Part shown: in pieces, positions 31,265 through 42,978 of the stretch
Layout: each line of letters opens with the position of its first letter
How positions within the stretch are numbered: the first letter of the stretch is position 1
Source: Buddleja alternifolia
Lineage: Eukaryota; Streptophyta; Magnoliopsida; Lamiales; Scrophulariaceae
Reading direction: 5' to 3'
Assembly: GCA_019426215.1 (NCBI GenBank)
Contig: CM033397.1
Location: forward strand, 31,188,480-31,252,479
Length of the DNA stretch: 64,000 nt
Program-made: the position numbers and the translations under genes
The notes under the pieces: model-generated
The model's input: only the letters and a program-made list of their open reading frames with translations
Told to the model about the DNA's origin: nothing
The model's database searches: none

Positions 31265-32488
31265 TATTACAGAGACACTTGGGATATTAATCATAAATGA
31301 TACATGTTTATTTATTTTGTGACCCTTAATCAGAGACAATCTTTAAGGGATAGCAAAAGAACTTATAAGAAAAATTTATCCTTTTCATAAATTAAAAATT
31401 ATAATTCACTTAATAGTAAAATATGCATAACATTATACAAAACGCCAATCAAAGTAGTAGTACAACATGAAAGAAGAGATGAAATATCAAAGTCAGCATT
31501 CATATGAACTTCACCAAAGTTTACCATCTATTACAAATAAAAATATAAATTAATATGATAAAGAATAATAAATCACAAAAACAGATTAACTATATTAAAT
31601 TACAATATTATGTAATAATAATATAATCCAATCCGAACTTACAAATTAAAAGAACAATAATTTACCATGAATTTGGGACCTCCAAGTTTATCTTGTATAT
31701 TATAATGTTTCATAAAAGAAAAAAAAAAGGTTAAACATGTTAGCTACATATATAAACACTACAAAAGACATCTTTAAGAAGAATCAGGGGAATAATAGTC
31801 GTGCATTGGTGAACTTGTTTATAACATGTACATAGATAATATGATATGAAGAAATTTTTTTTTAATCAACAAATTTGATTAGAGATATAAAGAAAAAATT
31901 AAATACTAACAAAATTTTGTTTGGCACTTAACTGAGACACTCAGAAACTTAATCATAAATCATACATGCTTATATAGAAAATAAAAGGAAAAAAGCACAC
32001 TAAATATATTTAATTTATAGGAGAAATATTGTTCAGTTGAGCATATTATGACTCTTTTACACCTTTGCATACATAGAGGCTGAATAAGAATGTGATATAA
32101 ATATCTCTAATGGAAAATTGAAAATTAGAATCCAAGTTTCAGAAAAAAAATATTAAACAAAATATTCAATATAAGACCCAAAAAAATCAAATCAAAATGA
32201 TCAACTTTCAACATAGTTTTATTTCTCAGCCACGACGTAATCTTCAGCACCAAATCATAACTTACCACATACATAATTGAAAAAATTGATACACTAAATA
32301 TCACAAGTTAGAAGGAACATAGATATCAAAAGATTAAACTAATTTGCGCAGATGGATCCATTGGACAAAATGAGGATTATATAAGAAATGGAGTCATAAT
32401 TGTTATGAGGAAACGTTACTGAAAGCAATATTTAAGTAGTTCAATTTAGGGAGCAAACATCCAAGACTAATAATCATATATACATAGA
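29961..32488. other. Gene-poor AT-rich DNA
   Basis: No gene seen. Contains an (ATT)n microsatellite at 31229-31260, a CCCGTG-CGTTT-CACGGG hairpin at 30485-30501, and a loose direct repeat ('gagacac...taatcataaat.atacatg') at about 31271 and 31932. Confidence 0.5.
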
Positions 32489-32854
32489 AAATAGCAGATA
32501 CCCCTCTCAGTTATGGGATGATGTGCATTTTGCCCCCCCCCCCTCATTGAAATGTGCGCTTTACCCCCTCACTTATCATAAAATGTGCACTTCACTCCCT
32601 TGGGTAGCTCGGGCAGGGGCAAAGTGTTACAAAACACATAAGTCAGGGGGCAAAGTGCTACAAAAAACACATAAGTTAGGGGGCAAAGTGTTACATAAAC
32701 ACATAAATCAGGGGGCAAAAGTCCAATTTTTATGATAAGTAAAGTGCCCAAATCTACCCAAACTGCCACAGGGGGTGAAGTGCACATTTTATGATAAGTG
32801 AGGAGGCAAAGTGCACATCACCCCATAACTGAGAGGGGTGTCTGCTATTATCCC
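32489..32854. mobile_element. MITE with ~85-bp inverted repeats, complete
   Basis: The left 'aatagcagatacccctctca' mirrors the right 'gagaggggtgtctgctatt'. Further inside, 'acttatcataaaatgtgcac' matches its complement. The centre holds three ~35-40-bp tandem units ('gggcaaagtgttacaaaaca'). It is non-coding although short frames cross it. A truncated relative lies at 57367. Confidence 0.8.
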
Positions 32855-33369
32855 TTTTTAAAAAATATAATATCAATTGCAATGCTAATTTTTTGGAGTA
32901 ACATAAAAAATTATGGAGCACCATGCATTATACGTATGTCAAGAAAAGGAAGGCATAATTTTTTAGCTTGAGTTAAGGATTTTGTTGATGGTATTAATAA
33001 ATCATAGGAATATTTATAAAACGTTACAGATATAGATATAGAGATGTGATGAATACAATAATTAGAGTTGGACATACATATGGAAAATATTCTACATGGA
33101 GAAAAGATGAAAAATCATCTTGTCGACCTCATTGTCCACATATAAAAGAGATTGAACCATGAGTTTGAATTCATTTTAATTATTATAATAAGAAATAAAA
33201 TATTAGTATAATATTGGTTCTGGCGTGCACTGGGCTTTATTTCAAAATTGCTTACTGTATTTTAGCCCATTGATTCCTAATTTCACTTTTAAATAATTTG
33301 TTGAATACAGATATAAGGTGTTTTGTGGAGGGCATTATTGTTCACTGGGGTGTTTTGTCCTTTAAATCA
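32855..33369. other. Intergenic DNA, no gene seen
   Basis: AT-rich, nothing recognised. Confidence 0.45.
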
Positions 33370-33545
33370 AAACACAATAAGGCTTCTATAAGGTTTTAAA
33401 AAATAAGTTGAGTGGAGGAGCTTATAAGCTCCTAACATTATATTTTATGAAGTTTATAAGCTCTTTTTTAAAAAAAATTATCCAAACATTTTAACATCTT
33501 ATAAAATGTTTTGAGTATCTTTTAAGGCCAAACAAACACACGCTA
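33370..33545. mobile_element. Decayed MITE related to the GTGTTTGG family
   Basis: 'cttataagctcctaacat' and 'catcttataaaatgttttga' pairs, ending 'ggccaaacaaacacacgct', resemble 999-1276 but are diverged. The left end is unclear. Confidence 0.4.
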
Positions 33546-34687
33546 AATCTGAAACCATTAGGCCACAATGAATGAAGGTACCCGGCACTACACGGTAGAT
33601 CTTTTACGAGAACTCCCTTCCTTTAAAACAAAGGATATTGCGTGTGACTTTTAATTATAAATGTCAACATTTTCACAATCTATCCCAAATTCGACATTCT
33701 CTTAATTAAAAAGAACAATATTTATTCTGTAAGTTTTAAATAATATTTCATGTTGAATTAAACGAAATTTAAGAAAATATAAGTTTAACTCCTGGATTAA
33801 AGCGTACATATGATAATATAGAGTTCGTTTGAATATGATAGATTAATTAACTTCAATTAATTAAGATTAATACTGAAATATATTTATTGAAACGTAAATA
33901 AACTTTTGTAATTGCTTTATAGATCACAATAATTTCGCATTGTTTGCTTTCATATCAAAGTAAGATTGCCGAATACAACAACACAAAAAAAAAAAAAAAA
34001 GAAAGTATAAAATCGAGCACAATAAAATATCTTAACCATTTTTTCCCCAAGGCATCCTTGAGCTCAAAGGTTCAAGACTAATACTTGGAGGTACTGTCGA
34101 CATGTACAATAGTGAAGACCTCTCTCAAGAAAGTATTTTGCATTCACAAGGACTTAACTAAATTGTTTTTTATAAAGTATGAGACAATCTTTTTGAGATG
34201 AATAAAAATAGAAAGGCAAGCATCTCTTATTTTTGGATGGAGAGTAGTACTCTTATCAATTAGGCTTGTTCTTGATACTAGACGGTAAGGACACACTCTA
34301 TGCATGTGCAAAAACATAAAAATCGATATAAAAACTAGCAAAAGAAAGAGGTCAAAAATAAATTTAATGTGATTAAATAATAAAATAGAGATATAAATAG
34401 AGAAAGCAACGTGTAAAAGTTGGAAACTATGGATAATAATCCACTACGCTTGTTCTCATGGACCATGTAGTTATTATTATGATATATCACCAAAACAAAT
34501 GAGGTGGACTATAACTATCCATGATGCATGAACACCTACGTCACATAATAATTCTCCATAGGTTTCACCAAAACTGCTGCCAATTTAAAGAATGGGTAGT
34601 TCTAAATTCCTCATACTTTCTTATACAATATAGATATCTTATTGTACATTTCACAAAACGCTAAAATTCTTAATTTACGGATGTCAA
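33546..34687. other. Intergenic DNA, no gene seen
   Basis: AT-rich, with a poly-A run at 33988-34001. No supported gene. Confidence 0.45.
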
Positions 34688-34703
34688 GTAATTTATAAAT
34701 AAA
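34688..34703. repeat. 16-bp target duplication, left
   Basis: GTAATTTATAAATAAA recurs exactly at 35248-35263, flanking the retrocopied mRNA. The length suits LINE-type target-primed insertion. Confidence 0.85.
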
Positions 34704-35247
34704 GTGTTACTAGTGCATCTTTCTCCCCATCTATCTCTAAACCCTAGTCTTCTTTTTTCTTCTATTTTCCTCCATCGGAGATGACTTGGAAAGCAGTCGT
34801 GTACTTCACCACTGTTACTACCACCATCGTCGGCGGATTAGGTTGGAGCACCCTTCTTCAAGTTGTACATCACATCTTCAAATCTGACGAGACGGATATG
34901 GATCTAACGAGACAGAGACAAATCTGACGAGATGAAGACGGGTGATATATAAGTTTTTATATAGCGTTTTACATATTTTGTTTAGTATTTTATTTTCTCT
35001 CTCGTATGCAAGTTTGTTTTCTCTCTCGAATGAGAGTTTCGTCTCTCCTTGAATAGGAGTTGTACAAGAATTTTCTTGGGTTCGTTTGTTAGTTCTTAAG
35101 ATTTATTATCTTGAAAAATCTCGATATTTGATGTTTCAATTGTTCTTTACTACATCGTTAGACACAATATCAGTTGTATTGTTCTTGACGTTGTAAACTT
35201 TTTATTGAATAAAATAAAATACCGCTTTCTGTTTAAAAAAAAAGAAG
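34704..35247 (+). mobile_element. Retrocopied mRNA (processed retrogene) with poly(A) and TSD
   Basis: The segment looks like a reverse-transcribed plant mRNA. It has a C/T-rich 5' leader with 'aaaccctag', an ATG at 34781, a short ORF, a ~300-base 3' UTR, an AATAAA signal near 35209, and a poly(A) run at 35234-35243. An exact 16-bp target duplication brackets it. There are no introns or LTRs and no polymerase III boxes, so it is not a SINE or LTR element. The parent gene is outside the window. Confidence 0.8.
34781..34927 (+). CDS. 48-residue ORF in the retrocopy, possible membrane microprotein
   Basis: Starts MTWKAVVYFTTVTTTIVGG and has a hydrophobic, Thr/Val-rich stretch at residues 5-29, then HHIF and an acidic/basic tail (KSDETDMDLTRQRQI). 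This could be a single membrane-spanning segment with a short polar end. I do not recognise a family. The tail follows a small tandem repeat ('aaatctgacgaga' at 34879 and 34920), so the parent protein may end differently. Whether the copy is expressed is unknown; without its own promoter it may be a pseudogene. Confidence 0.45.
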   Translation: MTWKAVVYFTTVTTTIVGGLGWSTLLQVVHHIFKSDETDMDLTRQRQI

Positions 35248-35263
35248 GTAATTTATAAATAAA

Positions 35264-36544
35264 ATTTGCTAAATAACTTCGTAGACTACATGCATGTGGA
35301 TGATCACCTTGTTTTCAACAATTCATCCTAGTAATTTCCACCACATTATAGATTAATATATAATACTATCAATTATATCGTTTATTAGGTTCATCATTTC
35401 TTAAAGAAACATAATTATTTTATTTTGGAGTAGCCAGGATAGTCCCCATAACAAACTAAGTAAATAATAAATCAACAATATCAAAGGTATTAAATTAATG
35501 AGATGTTGGCAATAGTCCAAAAGTCGGTTCTTTACTAATTGAACAAAATTTCATAAGTTTGGATTCTGTCACAAATCACAATCAACTCCTTTTTAATTCA
35601 AAAAAGAGGCGACTAGCCATAATTTTGTTATAAAAAGGAGTAATTTAATTCGAGGATAATTAATTAATGCTACGCATAATTGAAAACAACTCAAGCTATT
35701 TAATACTCGAGTCAAAATTTACAAATTTACGTTAAAAACTCTAGCTCAACTTGGTTAACACTAAATAAATAAACTGAACACACCTTCATGTTGAATAAAG
35801 TTTATAGTGTTCGACTCCATTAGCTAAAAATTATAAAAAAATATATAATATCAAATTACTTGAATTCGACTTGTGTTCAATTGACTGCAATAAAAACCAA
35901 GCTCAAGCACAATTCTTGACACTCGACAAGAATTCAAAGAAGTTTGAAAAATACTTTATCAAGTTCGATCAACTCAATTCACTTACACCACTATTACTGT
36001 GTTTGATTATAAAAAAAAGAAAAAAGAAAAAAAAAGGGTAGGATAATTATCAAAAATAAAGGAAGAAGAAAAAAGATTTTAGTAGGAAAAGGAAATGAAA
36101 AAGGGAAATATTTTTAAAAATAAATTACAAAATCCATAAGTTGAAGTGAAGGAAGTATTTCTCAATTTTCACTTGACTAAATTCCAAAGTGTGAAACATG
36201 GGAAAAAGGTTATGGTAATAAATCAATAATTGAGAAAAGAAACCTGGGCTCAAGTTTTCAGTCCGTTCTTGATTTTCATATGTGTGGGAACTTTAATTTT
36301 GATAAAGCCCATTGATTTTAGACCCACTACTATTATCCTCTGCATTTTTCGCTCGAAACCTAAAGCCCATGAATCTTTATTTCTTTGATAATGTTTTTCA
36401 GATTTCTCCCTTTTTTCTTTTTTTCTGGACACACAAGCACATTACTAAAAGTTCCCTATCTAGCACAATGGACATAGTCCTGATTCAGGTCACTAGGTAA
36501 AATGTCTTCCAAATTGGGCGGGCAAAAGAACTAGAAGAATTGGG
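35264..36544. other. Intergenic DNA, no gene seen
   Basis: AT-rich, with an A/G tract at 36010-36115. The two opposed 60-codon frames at 36250-36500 have no recognised features. Confidence 0.45.
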
Positions 36545-37225
36545 TAGAAATGGATCCAGGATTGATTTTTTTTTTTTGGTGGGGGGGGGGGGGGGGGGAT
36601 TTTTGTTCAAGCAAGTTCTGTATAATATTTGTACGTACATATTCAAATTTATTTTGTCTTAATAGATAACTAAAATAATAACTGTCACACAAAAAAGAAA
36701 ATTAATTTTCAATAAAAACTATATCAGTTTGAAGTACGTAAACAATTCTAAGTTTATTGAAATTATATACAACTATCTATATGAAGAATGAGTGAATATA
36801 CATATTAATTGATCTCTAATTTTGAGCCTAATTAATCATATAATACTCATTACATTGATAGTATGATTATCAAGTGGTTGAACTTAATGTTTAGCTTTTT
36901 AGTGATATAATTTTTTCAATAACAACAATCTTTTAAGAGAATATGAAGTAATAACTATTGACACGAACATAGTCACTTGATGTATTAGTATATAAACTCT
37001 AGATAATTGAATATAACCACTCCTAAAAAGCAAGCGATCACCAACTAGGCTGCAAGTACTTTATGGTTATATTTGAAACTTAAAAATTATAATTTTTTCG
37101 TTTTTTTTGGGGGGGGGGGGGGTGGCGGGGGGGGCATGTCATGAAAAATGCATATAACCTAAGGTAAAAATTTGAAGGGATCGCCCCCCATCCACCACAC
37201 ACACCCCCAAATCCGTCCTTGGAAT
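36545..37225. mobile_element. Decayed element with G-rich inverted ends, hAT-like
   Basis: The left 'tggatccaggattgatt' is followed by a T run and a G run of ~19 (36580-36598). The right end on the minus strand reads 'ccaaggacggatttggggg' with further G runs; a second G run lies at 37111-37135. The ends resemble those of plant hAT elements of the 'cagggacggatcc' type. Weak call. Confidence 0.35.
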
Positions 37226-37231
37226 TGGGGT

Positions 37232-37695
37232 TGCAGCCAGGGACGGAGGGCGGAGGGGCTTGGGGTGCCCCCTCTAATATTTAATTTTTTTTAATTACTA
37301 TCCATAAAAAATTTAAAATATGTATTTTTGCCCTCCTCAAAAATAACAAAACTATCATCTGCATTACTCAAATTTACTTATAAAATAGTATATATAAAAA
37401 AATTATTAAGTGATGTAATATCTGAAGAGAATAACGTTACTTCTTACTCCATTTTATATCTCTTAATATTTAACTTTTTAATTTAACAAAAAAACACTAT
37501 TTGACCTTTTCAATCTATTTTCCAATTCCAAACTTACCTCCTCATTTTTTCCCCTCCATATCACACGCTTCTACTCAAGAGAGAGATTGAATTTAGGTTT
37601 TTTTTTCCTTCGACTAAATTCTTAAGATTTTGGGTGGTGAAGATGTATAGATTTCTCATTTCAAAGCCTAAGAAAATATTGTATTGTTTGAATAC
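37232..37695 (+). mobile_element. Left end of a hAT element, interrupted by gypsy
   Basis: Starts CAGGGACGGAGGGCGGAGGG, like the terminal repeat of plant hAT elements that encode DUF4371/zf-MYM proteins. A start-like frame at 37643 (MYRFLISKPKK) may be the first exon. The gypsy element then intervenes, with target AATAC at 37691-37695. The coding part resumes after 47996. Confidence 0.5.
37691..37695. repeat. 5-bp target duplication AATAC, left
   Basis: Matches 47992-47996 exactly, flanking the LTR pair. Confidence 0.9.
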
Positions 37696-38285
37696 TGATC
37701 TAGCACGGATTAACAATATGCAGAAACAACACGCTATCAATATTATAGACTGCACTCATACGATGTTGAGTTGCCTACGTACCCGTTCGGGATCAAGTCT
37801 AAACGTAGTTCGAATAAGGTGGTTAGAATTGATATGATTCGTAGTATTATGATCACTCGTATTTGTACAAGAGGTTCGTACTCTCGAGTCTCCGATTATC
37901 TAAGCTCCACGAGTAGTGATTCGTAGTATTTATGGCTCAGATTCTCGGTTCCCACTTCTTCATAAATGACTGTATTTATAGAGTTTTCATTCGGTACTGT
38001 AGGGCGAATGATTGACAAGACGTCTTGCCTACGGATTCCCTACACGTGTATGAGATGGGTGGCACAGATTCGACGCCCATCGGGTCGGGCCATGAACCGA
38101 CCCTACCCGAATTTCAAAAACACGCGGATCTTGGAGTGTAATGCAAATATCAAGGTTATAGGGGCCGAGTGTGAAACCTGTCTCGTTTCCTCGTATTCGA
38201 GGTAGTATTTCACATATACGACCCTATATATTCCAAGGAATACGAGCTGACGACTATTAAATCTAATAATATTTTAGGTATATCA
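37696..38285 (-). repeat. 3' LTR of the Ty3/gypsy element
   Basis: 590 bp, plus strand TGATCTAGCACGG ... TTAGGTATATCA. Nearly identical to 47372-47991 apart from a ~37-bp loss near its start and about a dozen substitutions by eye, mostly G/A and C/T. Confidence 0.95.
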
Positions 38286-38305
38286 TTAAGTCCCCCACTT
38301 CGTGA
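38286..38305 (-). promoter_or_regulatory. Polypurine tract of the gypsy element
   Basis: The minus strand reads GAAGTGGGGGACTTAA directly before the 3' LTR start TGATATACC. This is the priming site for plus-strand synthesis. Confidence 0.8.
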
Positions 38306-38618
38306 GTGAAGGGGAAAATACCTGAAAGTTCTTGACCCTTGACTGACGAAGTACAGTTTTATGCAATTGTTACCTCTTCTGGGCATTTACTCCCTTGCTT
38401 TTATTCTTAATTATAAGTCATCCACTGCAATCATTACCTTGCAGCCGTTTCTTCTAATTAACTCTGACACGCCGTTTCCCGAGAAACGTGTCTGTGCTGC
38501 CACTCCGTCCTTTCGAATTCCAAGAGACGCAATTGGAATTTGGAACGTCACGTATTTACACCGTCGGATACAACTTTTGATTAAACGATCCGGACCGTTG
38601 ATTTCAATTTACCCCCCA

Positions 38619-38630
38619 CTATATATATGG
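38619..38630 (+). promoter_or_regulatory. Possible TATA box for the antisense gene
   Basis: CTATATATATGG lies 230 bases before the antisense ORF, with a C/T-rich leader after it. It faces away from the LTR and into the antisense gene. Inference only. Confidence 0.45.
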
Positions 38631-38849
38631 AGGACTTACCCTCTTATTTGAATTTTTACTCTTCTTCAGCCTGAGTTGACAGCAGTAAAACGTCGCATCG
38701 CACCTTCCGCACCTTCCGGCGTCCTTGCTACTTGGAGATCCTCTTCCGTCCAAAATTCGAACTTTTTCAAGCCGCTAGGTATAAGCTTCATCTCTTTTTC
38801 TTTTATTAGTCCCATACTTTGCATATATATTTCTTTTCTTTTATCACCA

Positions 38850-41350
38850 ATGAGTACCTCCGGTGTGGGTGTCTCGCCCCGAGTCTCCGACGAGGAGAAT
38901 GAGACCTCCTCGTCTGATCATAGCGGGTAAGATAGTAGTTCTAGTAGTCCCGAGACATCCCTCGAACCCGTTGTGAATAACCCACCCATAGCCCTTGAGC
39001 CCGAGCCCCTTGACGTTCCCCCTCCATATTCAAATCTCGAGGGAGACGAGGATGTTAATGCCCAGCTATTTCCTGATATGGATAGGGCTCAGAGGCAAAT
39101 TCCTTGGCTAGGTTACTCCTCAATCTTGACCGCATCGAATATTGCGGATATTAGGACTAGATATCACATCCCTCCAAAGTATCGTACAATAGTCCCCAAC
39201 GAGGGCGATAGAATGCATCGTCCACCCCAGGGTTTCGCACCATACATGTAGCCCATCTTGCATCAGGCCTTAGATTTCCCCTTCATCCCGCCATAGTAAA
39301 CATTCTTCTACATCTTCGTTTGAGCCCCACTCAATTACTTCCAAATTCGTATAGGCATATAATTTTCTTTATAGTCGTAATGAGGATGTACGGGGTTCAT
39401 CCGAACATAAAAAACTTCAACGGTTTTCTATCAGTGCATCGAAGCACGCAATCCAAGGAGGAAGGCTTTTTCTTCATCACTCCACCCTTAAACGAACATT
39501 GGAATGTACCTCGTCCATGGGGTATGGACCTCGTTGAGTTGAGCAACGTGGGTCGACCCACTATACCTCGACGAACATTGAAACGCATTTTCAAACGGCT
39601 GTTCAATCCCGAGGTCGTGATGAGTGAATCAGTGCTTGTCACGTGTGGGCTAAGTAGCACCAACGTGTCTCCCGTCGAAAATCTGGGTAACTTTTAGACT
39701 CGTGTTCTATCCATTACAACGCCTCGTAACATATTTGATGTATTGCATCTCTAACACTTACTTTTATCCTCCACAGCAATGGAAGAAAGACAGGCTCGGT
39801 TGGATAAGAGGGCCGTTCTTGCGCCTGAGGCGGTTCAGCGGGCAGCAACAGCAACAGGTTAAGGTACTGGCCGGGGTCGTGGCCATGGACGAACGCAGGG
39901 GTAACCCGCCCTGAGGATCGGTGAGTCTCAAGGCCAGGGATCTACTCGTGCACAGCCATCACGCACGACTCCAACCGCCCCTCGTCCTCCTCGAAGCAGC
40001 AGCACTGCAAACGACCCTGAGACCGAGGAGGGTACTCTCATCCGTCGGCGCCGCCCCAAGGCAATCGGGGAGCTAGCGGGCGCTCCATATGGTCGCCCTG
40101 AAAAACGACCTCACCGGGGAGGCAACGGCTCAATCCGCTCCCGGCGAAACCGCAATTACAGCCCCTCCGTCTAGCACGCCAGACGAGCCTAGTGCTCGTG
40201 ATTTTGAACTACTTAACGAGGTCGAGTCATTACTTCTTAATGACTACCTCGAATGCGAGGTGACTGAACGTGCGCCTCCTCGTCTGGATCAACAGTCCCT
40301 CATCCAAGATTGGCACATCTACTCGGATAGCAGCATAATCAAGGATCGCAGCGGCAATACTGCAATCGAGGTATACCAACGCACTCTGCTGCCCAAGGAT
40401 AAGGCTCTGATCCTCGACCAGCCTCATCCCGTTGTCGAGAAGCAAGCAGCTCAGTATCTCGAAAAGGTATACTAGTTTCGTCTTAGTATCTGTCCATTCT
40501 AAGGCCTATCCTCTTCTATAACCTCGTTTGATCTTTTATCGTTTCAGACGAAGCTCTTGATACATCAGCTGTCCCTTACTAACTCGAGCTTCAAGGAAAT
40601 CTTGAGGAGAAAAGAACAGGAGCTCACAGATTATAAGGGACAAGTCCAAGCCGAGTTGCTTGCTGCCCAAGAGGATAAGGAAAAAGCCTCTTCTCTACAA
40701 GTAAGCTCGACTGGGAACTTAATATTTTATTTTCATTGCATTTGGTATAAGATGAATCTTATTCTCGTCACTCGCAGACGGAGCTCGATATGCTTTGCCG
40801 GTCCTACGATGCCAACAAGCTCAAAATGGCTGATCAGGAGCAAGCCAATGCTGTGCTTCGTCAACAACTGAATGTGCTGCAAGAGGGTACCGAAGCTGAA
40901 AAACGACGCCAATTTGCCTTGGGCAAAACCGCCGGTCGCAGGGAATTCCAAGAGTCCTCCTCCTTCCGGCGCCAACTTGACGATGCGCGCTTGGGCGGAG
41001 CTCGCGACATGCTGCGCTCAACAGTGGTCGACGACCGGTTGCTCGATCAGGCCTTGAACGACATACAGGACGGCTTCTACAAGGCTCTCGACTATTTGAA
41101 GGAGACGGGAGATCTCCCCCCCACTTTCCAGGAGGAAGAGTTCGCCAACTCTTATCTGAGAGCTCCCCTTAAGCGACCTTTGGCAGCCCCCCAGAAGGTG
41201 TTTCTTATACTTATTTCCCGGAGTTCGACGCCTTAGTTATCGGCGAGTCTGGAGCAAGTATCCAGTTTGAGCGAGAATTAGAGGCAACGATCCATCGGGG
41301 TGACGAGCAGGGAGAGGGTGAAGCCGCGGCCACAGTTGATGAGCCTCAAA
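38850..41350 (+). pseudogene. Antisense accessory gene of the gypsy element (gypsy-type transposase domain plus coiled coil)
   Basis: The plus strand carries a multi-exon gene opposite to gag-pol. It begins MSTSGVGVSPRVSDEENE. At 39070-39640 it has the pattern of the 'putative gypsy type transposon' domain (PF04195): 'YHIPPKYRTIVPNEGDRMHR', 'PPQGFAPYM', then in another frame 'PNSYRHIIFFIVVMRMYG' and 'EEGFFFITPP'. After an intron (about 39687-39776) come a low-complexity region and coiled-coil exons at about 40089-40466, 40549-40698 and 40778-41197, joined by GT-AG introns. In-frame stops (38928, 39249) and a frameshift near 39300 show decay. Antisense ORFs between pol and the 3' LTR are known in Tat elements such as Grande; their function is unknown. 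Confidence 0.7.
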
Positions 41351-42357
41351 TAATCGAGGACTAATTCAATGTAGTTTTGTAACTAACTTAGCTTAATTGT
41401 ATTTATAACATTGGTATTTTTAGGTAGAATGACTTTGTGTATTTCGAGATACTTTTGCTTTCTCTTGTGACCTCATTTTAATTTGACTCAGCGTCGGGAT
41501 CGTTGTCCCGCATCGTTTCATGTTTATCATCGTATATGTCAAATGTCAAACTGGGATGTGACCCCCTTTTGATTTACGATATATGCATATTCAGAATAAC
41601 AAACTGATTATAAACGCTTATCCAAATAAATACCGAGGCAAATTTATGCCACTAGATTTTTATAACTGCACTATACACCATTTATGCATAGAATTTTCTC
41701 AAGTTATTTACATTCCAAGGACGCGGTAGATCTTTACCCATGAGATCTTGTAATCGATCGGTCATTGCCTTCGTGATTTTAACGACCTTAAACGGGCCTT
41801 CCCAGTTTGCTTCCAACTTCTTCACATGTCTCGACACTTCCACCCTTTTTAGAACGAGGTCCCCGACTTGAAAAGATCGAGCCTTCACTCTTCTGTTGTA
41901 TGATCTTGCCATTGTGCTTTTTTGCCTCAATATGTTGGCATATGCCTTGTCTCGTACTCCATCGATGACATCCAACTCAAACTCCCTTGCAAACCGATTC
42001 TCTTCGGGGTCATAGGCGCTCACTCAATGAGTCATCATTCCAATTTCCGCTGTAATGACCGCTTCGGAGCCATAAACTAAGCAAAATGGAGTTTCGTCTG
42101 TTGACGAACGAGGTGTTGTTCGATATGCCCATAACACACCATTTAGCTCTTCTACCCACCCCTTTCGCTCCCCATCGAGTCTGGTTTTAAGATGTTGCAA
42201 AAGTATTCGATTCGCCACTTCTGTCAGTCCATTAGCTTGGGGATGACCGACCGATGTGAAGTTTTGCTGTATCTTCAACTCGGAGCACCAATCAGTGATA
42301 GCTTTACCATTGAATTGCGTCCCATTATCAGATATCAGTATTCGAGGTATACCAAAC

Positions 42358-42431
42358 CTGCATATTATATTCTTCCAAATGAGAATTACATTGTCATTCG
42401 GATTTATTCGATTGTATTTAGGTTAATTAAC
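42358..42431 (-). other. Intron-like segment 2 in integrase (74 nt)
   Basis: Minus strand CAG|GTTAATTAACC ... AATATGCAG|GTTTGG. The 21 bases up to and across the donor (GAAGAATATAATATGCAGG and TT) are repeated exactly at the acceptor, so the segment looks like an insertion between direct repeats that created its own splice sites. Excision restores the conserved text before 'FGIPRILISDNG'. Confidence 0.6.
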
Positions 42432-42573
42432 CTGCATATTATATTCTTCTAGATGAAGTTAATGACGACTTTCTCTGTGATGCGAGCCACAGGTTCTGCT
42501 TCTATCCACTTCGTGAAATGCTCAATTGCCACTATAACAAATTTCTTTTGATTTTGAGCCGGAGGGAAAGGTC

Positions 42574-42646
42574 CTGCATACAATTTAATTAGTTAATCAT
42601 ACACTTTGTCATTTTATAACATGTGTGTCGATGAGGTGTTACCAAC
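42574..42646 (-). other. Intron-like segment 1 in integrase (73 nt)
   Basis: Minus strand CTAG|GTTGGTAAC ... GTATGCAG|GACC. The end is T/A-rich with a branch-point-like 'gattaactaat' about 20 nt upstream of the AG. Excision joins 'DILG' to 'PFPPAQ', the normal integrase sequence. The length is typical of short plant introns. Confidence 0.6.
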
Positions 42647-42978
42647 CTAGGATGTCAATGCCCCATTGGTCGAATGGATATGCAATTTTTATTGCTTCCA
42701 TAGGGGTCCCTGGTTGATGTATCTCATTAGAATGCAGTTGACACTGCCGGCATTTTTTGGCAAATCCATATGCATCTTTTACCAAGGTGGGCCAAAAATA
42801 ACCTTGCCTCTTTATTTTTTGAGCTAATGATCTACCTGCAGAATGATTTCCACAACTCCCCTCGTGTATTTCTCGTAGAACATATTCCGACTCTGATGGC
42901 GTTACACATCGAAGCAGCGCCCCCCCCTCACGACCTCTTATAAAGCTCTCCATCCATCATTACAAACCAAGTTGCTCT

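Larger units (their letters stand above)
41682..42953 (-). pseudogene. Gypsy integrase with two intron-like segments
   Basis: The HHCC finger ('HEGSCGNH', 'CRQCQ') is at 42890-42740. The first catalytic Asp is in 'WGIDILG', the second in 'ISDNGTQF' (about 42315), and Glu in 'NGLTEVANR' (about 42225). The C-terminal chromo/GPY-like part ends 'WEGPFKV ... NVNNLRKFYA' at 41682. Two stretches (42574-42646, 42358-42431) break the frame but have GT...AG ends, and their removal restores it. Other damage: a frameshift in a G run near 42922, TAG at 42449-42451 where Trp is usual, and TGA at 42024. Confidence 0.85.

Noticed and set aside
32523..32787. Cys-containing frames on both strands, also near 57301
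   Set aside because: They lie wholly inside the C/G-rich MITE family and repeat with it.
34704..35247. SINE
   Set aside because: No A/B boxes; it has an mRNA-like leader, an ORF and a polyadenylation signal before the poly(A).
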